Shown here in pieces: positions 59,144 to 64,000 of a stretch of 64,000 nucleotides of DNA (its first letter is position 1; the number at the start of each line of letters is the position of its first letter). The notes beneath the pieces are model-generated. The model saw only the letters and a list, made by a program, of their open reading frames with translations, was not told the DNA's origin and searched no databases. The stretch comes from Antilocapra americana (lineage: Eukaryota; Chordata; Mammalia; Artiodactyla; Antilocapridae): the NCBI GenBank assembly GCA_007570785.1, contig ML664199.1, forward strand, positions 23,581,907 to 23,645,906. Direction: 5' to 3'. Position numbers and translations under genes: made by a program.

Positions 59144-59268
59144 ATAGCAGCATATTTACCAGAAAAGTGGTTCCAAAACTCTGCTATGAGAACATCCATT
59201 CCCCAGCTAGAAAATTTCATCCAGTTTTTACTGCAGTCTGCACATAAATTATCTAGAAATGAAATCAG
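59144..59268 (+). CDS. GCFC2: GCFC2 coding exon W14
   Basis: Acceptor ttttgattatcag, donor gtaatg. Encodes [19 protein letters not shown] and [18 protein letters not shown]. Near the end of the GCFC domain. Confidence 0.95.
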
Positions 59269-60094
59269 GTAATGCCTATTTTATTTGTACCTTTCCATAA
59301 GTGTTGTTTAGGCTTCTGTTCTTGGCAGTTTTTAGAAAGATTTGTACTTTACTTTTAAAAATCTGAGACTGACATTGTAGAATTAGGAGATGTTTTCATA
59401 CGCAACTTTAGAATCACTCAGTATTTTACTTTTACACCTCAGGCATATTAGTTCATATTTTTAAATGTAAATCTCTTCCAAAATAAGCACTTCCAGAAAA
59501 CTGTAACACAGGGGAATTTAGAATTAAAACTGTAAGTCAAAAGCCTTTTATTTAAGCATGTTTTTAATGTCTTTCTAATTTTCCTAGCCATTTCAAAATC
59601 TCAACATTTGTTAAGTATAGATCTCCAACCTGGCATTTACCTGGCAGTAGCTGAATCTCATTCACAGCACTAGATGTTTTAAGGACTTGAATCTAATGGT
59701 GTTGGCAAACCACCTCAAAACATAAACTAACAGAAAAAACCCTCAAATTGTAGCATTTGGTTATATGTGCGGGATAAATACTCCCACCATGATAGTCCAC
59801 ATGAACTGCTGGTAGCAGCACACCACTGCTCAGATTTCCAATGATAGCTTTCTTCTGTGCTGTTTCTACTTTTTTAGTCATTCGCATTAAAATTTGCCAG
59901 AATATATCCACTAATAGTCTCTGATGGAATTTTCATGATTGTGTGGAAAAAGTAGCATCTAAATACTTTATGCAGTATGTTTTAGATATTGGCATTAGGT
60001 AAAGTTTTTGTTTCAGATTAACTACTGATGTTTCACTGTGCCCTTATACATTGCATTTCTAAGAGAGAAAATGTCCTTTTGTTGTGTTTTTCAG
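59269..60094. other. Intron between W14 and W15, apparently unique
   Basis: Nothing recognised. The minus-strand 72-codon frame at 59693 is not recognised. Confidence 0.45.
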
Positions 60095-60215
60095 GGATGA
60101 AGTCAAAGAAATAATTCTTATTCTGGTGAAAATAAAAGCTTTGAATCAAGCAGAATCCTTCATAGAAGAATATCACCTAGACCATCTTAGATCAGTAATT
60201 AAAGAATTTGAGTAA
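60095..60215 (+). CDS. GCFC2: GCFC2 last coding exon W15 with stop
   Basis: Acceptor tgtttttcag. Encodes [24 protein letters not shown] and [11 protein letters not shown], then TAA at 60213-60215. The C-terminus is the same length as I recall for human GCFC2, with a similar acidic ending. Confidence 0.95.
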
Positions 60216-60954
60216 ACTTTATAGGAAAGTACTAAAATGAGATTTTAATATAGTCACACTTGGCTATTTTGCTTGTACAAAAAGAGAAAAAGTTGTTGCC
60301 TTTTCTTTATTCCAAGTAATGGAGGAGAGAATTTCCTAAACCAAAAGAATAGCACTCTGTCCCTCCATTCCCTTCATCTTCTGCCTTCTGATATCATGAA
60401 AGACTGACCCTCCCCTTTTTGAGTGTTTGCAGGAATTAAACACACAGGAACAGTAGGAGTGTAACATATTTCCATTTGATTCTTCTAATGACTTTCCCAG
60501 TTTAAGAAAGGACTTGAAACTTATTGTAGCTGCTTTGGCTTTGGTGAGTCTTCTGTCCTGAACCATAAAAACATCTTTTAGTTTTCTTCATCTTAGCAAG
60601 CTCTGTTTTTAACTCATTTGTATGAGTTAAAATGAAAATCTTAATTGGAATGAATTACTTATTAAGTATTCTGATTAAGGCATTTTAAAGCTATTAATTC
60701 TTGTCAGAGTGTGCTTCAGAATCTATACCAGTATACTACTGTTCTAACACAAGTCTAAGAACAGCCAGTGAATCTCTGCCAGCAGTATATTTTTAAACTC
60801 ATTTGTACTTAATAGGTGAAAAGAAATCTTATTTTAATTATTTATAGTGACTCTTAGAGAATGACTGCTTGTTTTCATAGCCGTTTGTAACTCCCTGTGA
60901 AGTATCTATTTTTTTCCTTATGGATTTGTCAGAGCTTTATAGTTTAAAGATACT

Positions 60955-61065
60955 GATGGTGTGGCAGTCCAGTGGTTAGGACTCTGCGCTCTCACTGCAG
61001 AGGGCGTGGGTTTGACCCCTGGTCAGGGAATTAAGATCCCACAAGCGACATGGTTTGGCCAAAAA
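60955..61065 (+). mobile_element. tRNA-Glu-derived SINE in the GCFC2 3' UTR
   Basis: gtggcagtccagtggttagg, ggcgtgggtttgacccctgg, ggaattaagatcccacaagc, then ccaaaaatgaaggcag. Sense orientation, within the probable 3' UTR. Confidence 0.85.
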
Positions 61066-61492
61066 TGAAGGCAGAACAAAAAGATAGCTGATGTTGTGCC
61101 CATACTGTGTTAGTTTTCCTCCTTTGCCATTTTCCTTAAATTTGTGTTTGAGTTTTGGTGTACTAAGTTATTGCTTGTTCAGTAGTTATTACTATTTTTT
61201 GTTATGCTTTTTTTGTGTGTGTGTCATTGGTGGTAGGCTTAGAGAGGGAACAAGTATTTTAAATATTCAGAACATATGATTCATTTTTTAAAAATGTGTG
61301 TGATTAAGAATGTGAGGCAAAGTTATTGAATCAAAAAGAAATTGAGAATATTTTTCACAGTAAGTTTACTGATAATTTTTCTTATATCTATTTGCTTAAA
61401 TAACTTTCAGGAGGTCCTAAATGTATTCTTCAAATTGCTGCCCAAAAGATAAATCAGGAAAAAGTTGATTATATGTCCAGTTTAATAGTTTG

Positions 61493-61498
61493 AATAAA
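61493..61498 (+). promoter_or_regulatory. Candidate poly(A) signal AATAAA
   Basis: Canonical hexamer 1.28 kb after the stop, followed within 40 bases by tgtagggtttg, a plausible GT-rich downstream element. A second AATAAA lies at 61579-61584. Confidence 0.45.
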
Positions 61499-61578
61499 GA
61501 ACCAGCCTTTGAACTCTATATGTAGGGTTTGCCCATGTGGCTTCTAACATCATCAACACTAGTTTTGAAGCTGCATGT

Positions 61579-61584
61579 AATAAA
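61579..61584 (+). promoter_or_regulatory. Candidate poly(A) signal AATAAA (second)
   Basis: Canonical hexamer followed about 15 bases later by ggtatgtgattt. It could be an alternative end of the GCFC2 mRNA. Confidence 0.4.
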
Positions 61585-61600
61585 TTTTCACAAAGCGGTA

Positions 61601-62480
61601 TGTGATTTCCACTATAGTGAAGATTCATGATTCACTGGTATGAACAGTTTCTTAAAGTTTATTTTAGTTACACAAATTATACAGAACAGAATCTCATCTA
61701 GAAAATTCAAGCCATTGCTAAAAACAGTCAAGTTTTCTTATACAATTATTATTCCCAGAAGTAACTGCTGTTTTCACTTTGTTATCCTTTCAGAACTTTT
61801 CTCTACTTAAAAAGTATGTACACGTGTTTATACACAGTTTTATTTTTTATATAAGTGGCAACTATTTTAGTGTATTAAATTTATAATTTTTTGTTGTTAA
61901 AAGTGTACACCTGAAATTTCCCTATGATTTTTGCCTTTGTAATTAAAGGTGTGTTAGATGATCCCTTACATTTTTAACTTGGGTAGAAGAGATTTCTCTT
62001 GCTTTTGGTAGAACTGAAAATATTAGAACTACTTTTAAAACTGCAAATTGATTTAAACTCCCAATTAGTTTGAAATTTCATTATGCTTGCGGTTTGAATC
62101 TCAGGATTTTTATCCATCATATACTGTAACTAAGGATATTCAAAAACATTTGTAAAGATTGCCTGATCCTCAATGCAGAGTTCTTTTTTTTTTCCTGTTA
62201 CTGTGAAATGGATGGGAATGAAGAAGAGAAATGCCAACTAACAAAAACAAACCTTTGAGTTAACAACTTACCTCACATCTCAGTTCTTTCTCTGGATTTT
62301 TTCAGGTTTTTGTTCACTTAAAGAATGTAAAATTTTTACAGAATCAGATAAATTACCTTTTTGTTTTTACTTTTTTATATGGCTTTTAGGACCTTTTCAG
62401 TGGCCATGAAAGTATACCTCAGAACAGTTGGGTTATTTTATATAGATGACTCCTAAGAAATACCATATGTGATATGAAAT
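61601..62480. other. 3' flank of GCFC2, no repeat recognised
   Basis: AT-rich sequence after the likely transcript end. Nothing supported. Confidence 0.4.
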
Positions 62481-63900
62481 CTGAAAAAGATATTACTAGA
62501 AAATAGACCAATATTCCTCGTGAATATAGAAAGAAAAGTCCTTCAAATACTTACAAATTGAACCCAGCAATATATAAAAAGGAAAATAATAATACATTAT
62601 GACCAAATAGGTTTTATTCCAGGAAAGGAAGGTCAGCTTAACATTAGAAATTTAATCAGTATAATTCACCTATGAACAGAATAAAAGAGGAAAACCATAC
62701 GATCATCCAATGATTACAGAAAAAGCACTGGACAAAATTCAACACCCTCTCCCAGTACAAAAACAGGAATATAAATTACTTAATAAAAGAGCATCTGCAA
62801 AAGAACATCCATATTTAGCGTCATACTTAATGGTGAAGTATTAATGCAAGGATGTCTGCTGTCACCTTTTCTGTTCAGCATTGTTCTGTAGGTCCTAACC
62901 ATGCAGTCAGTCAAGAAAAAGACATAAGGGTTAAAACACAAGAGGTGAATCATTATTCTCAAATGACAAGATTGTTTACATAGAAATGCACTCTACCAAA
63001 AAAAAAAATTTGAATTTAGCAAGATCTTACAAAACTCAAAGCCTAGCGACATGCTAGTGATCTAATTGGAAACAAGTTTTAAAACAGTAATACTTAAGTA
63101 GCCTTGGAAAACATCACATATCTAGGAATAAATCTATTAAAAGACTGTGCACTGAGTAGTACACAAATTGCTGAGAAAAAACCGTGTAAATCTAAATAAA
63201 AAGATAGACATCATGTTTATGAATTGGAAAACTCAGCTATTGTTTCAGGTATCTTCTTATATTGATTAATATCAATTGTTATGCAGTCCCTATCAAAATT
63301 CTATGAGGCTTTTAAGAAAAAGAACAATGTGATTGATTAAAATACATAAAAATTAAAGTTTTTCTAGATGTACAGAGACCTTAAAATAGCCAAAACAATC
63401 TTGAAACAGAATAACACATTGGAAGACTTGTTCTTTCTGAATTCAGGACTTACTATAAAGCTACAATAATCAAGTCTTTGGTATTAGGATAAGAATAAAC
63501 TGTTCATCAGTAGAACAGAATCAAAGAGTCCAGGAACAGACCTAAATATAAATAATCAATTTTTGACCACAGTATCAAGTTAATACATCAGAAAGGAGAG
63601 TATTAACAATATTGGTAGAACAATTGAATAAGAAATAGAATGAGCCTCAACTCTTATTTTCTACACACCCAAAACAGGAGAATCAAATCTAAATGGAAAG
63701 CCTAGAGACAAAAGTTTGCAAGGAGAAACACAGACTGTCTTTGACACTGGAATAGATAACAGATTTCAAAAGACACTAACCAAAAAAGAAAAAAGGATAA
63801 GTTGGACTTTTTCAAAATTTAAAATTTATTCAAAAGTATTCTATATCTTAGAGCCACAGCAAGACGGAAAGAGGGGAACAATCATGATAAAAGTCAAATC
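62481..63900 (+). mobile_element. Old L1, sense, at the right side of the window
   Basis: ORF2 pieces in order: aatagaccaatattcctcgt, gtcacatatctaggaataaa-type text, gcaatccctatcaaaattct-like text, aggacttactataaagctac and the nearby region to 63800. Many stops. Confidence 0.7.
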
Positions 63901-64000
63901 CCATACTCACCAGGTGGGTGACCCATAAACTGGAGACCAGTAATATCACAAAGAAGTTCTCCCACTGTTTCGAAGGTTCTGAACCACATGTCAGGCTTCC
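63901..64000. other. Unassigned edge sequence
   Basis: ggtgggtgacccataaactg to ccacatgtcaggcttcc has the look of another dispersed ruminant repeat cut off by the window end. Family not assigned. Confidence 0.3.

Larger units (their letters stand above)
60216..61600 (+). other. GCFC2: GCFC2 3' UTR (probable extent)
   Basis: Non-coding DNA after the stop. Candidate poly(A) signals are ATTAAA at 60435, AATAAA at 61493-61498 and AATAAA at 61579-61584. The last two are followed by GT-rich sequence of the downstream-element type. A tRNA-Glu-derived SINE lies at 60955-61065 and would be part of the longer transcript. The true end cannot be fixed without RNA data. Confidence 0.55.

Overview
This is intronic and exonic DNA from a ruminant, most likely a bovid. 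The evidence is the repeat content: BovB (RTE) LINEs, Bov-tA and Bov-A2 SINEs, tRNA-Glu-derived cetartiodactyl SINEs and ruminant-type L1 3' ends. Cattle, sheep, goat and buffalo cannot be told apart from sequence alone here.

The one multi-exon gene is GCFC2 (C2orf3, a GCFC/PAXBP1-family protein linked to the spliceosome) on the + strand. Fifteen coding exons, called W1 to W15 here, lie between 9266 and 60215. Every exon is bounded by AG and GT, the phases agree at all 14 junctions, and together they read 649 complete codons plus the TAA stop at 60213-60215. The 5' end of the gene (promoter, start codon and probably two exons) lies upstream of the window, so bases 1-9265 are intron. The 3' UTR starts at 60216 and probably ends near one of two AATAAA signals, at 61493 or 61579.

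The introns are largely filled with nested transposons. (1) 548-7528: an antisense L1 broken by a twin-primed L1, Bov SINEs and a 1275-bp Hsmar1-like mariner. (2) 10747-14816: an MLT1-type LTR split by an antisense L1, which is itself hit by a hAT element, several SINEs and a younger L1. (3) 15757-22060: a near full-length antisense L1 with a BovB piece, a mariner MITE and two SINEs inside it. (4) 22980-31405: a sense L1 and two long BovB copies. (5) 38835-40355: an antisense L1 holding a Bov-A2 with clean target-site duplications. (6) 46619-47098: a processed RPL30 retrocopy, antisense to GCFC2, with a full-length 115-codon reading frame. (7) 48580-50372: BovB with endonuclease sequence and an internal deletion. 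The remaining long stretches hold unique intron sequence or very old LINE/MIR remnants.

I found no operon, CRISPR array, toxin locus or new gene system. The points most worth checking are the altered N-terminal motif in W1, the intact RPL30 retrocopy, a ~105-bp local duplication at 2288/2717, the inverted SINE pairs, and an unassigned block at 28118-28440. Statements about human or family sequences come from memory, not from a search.
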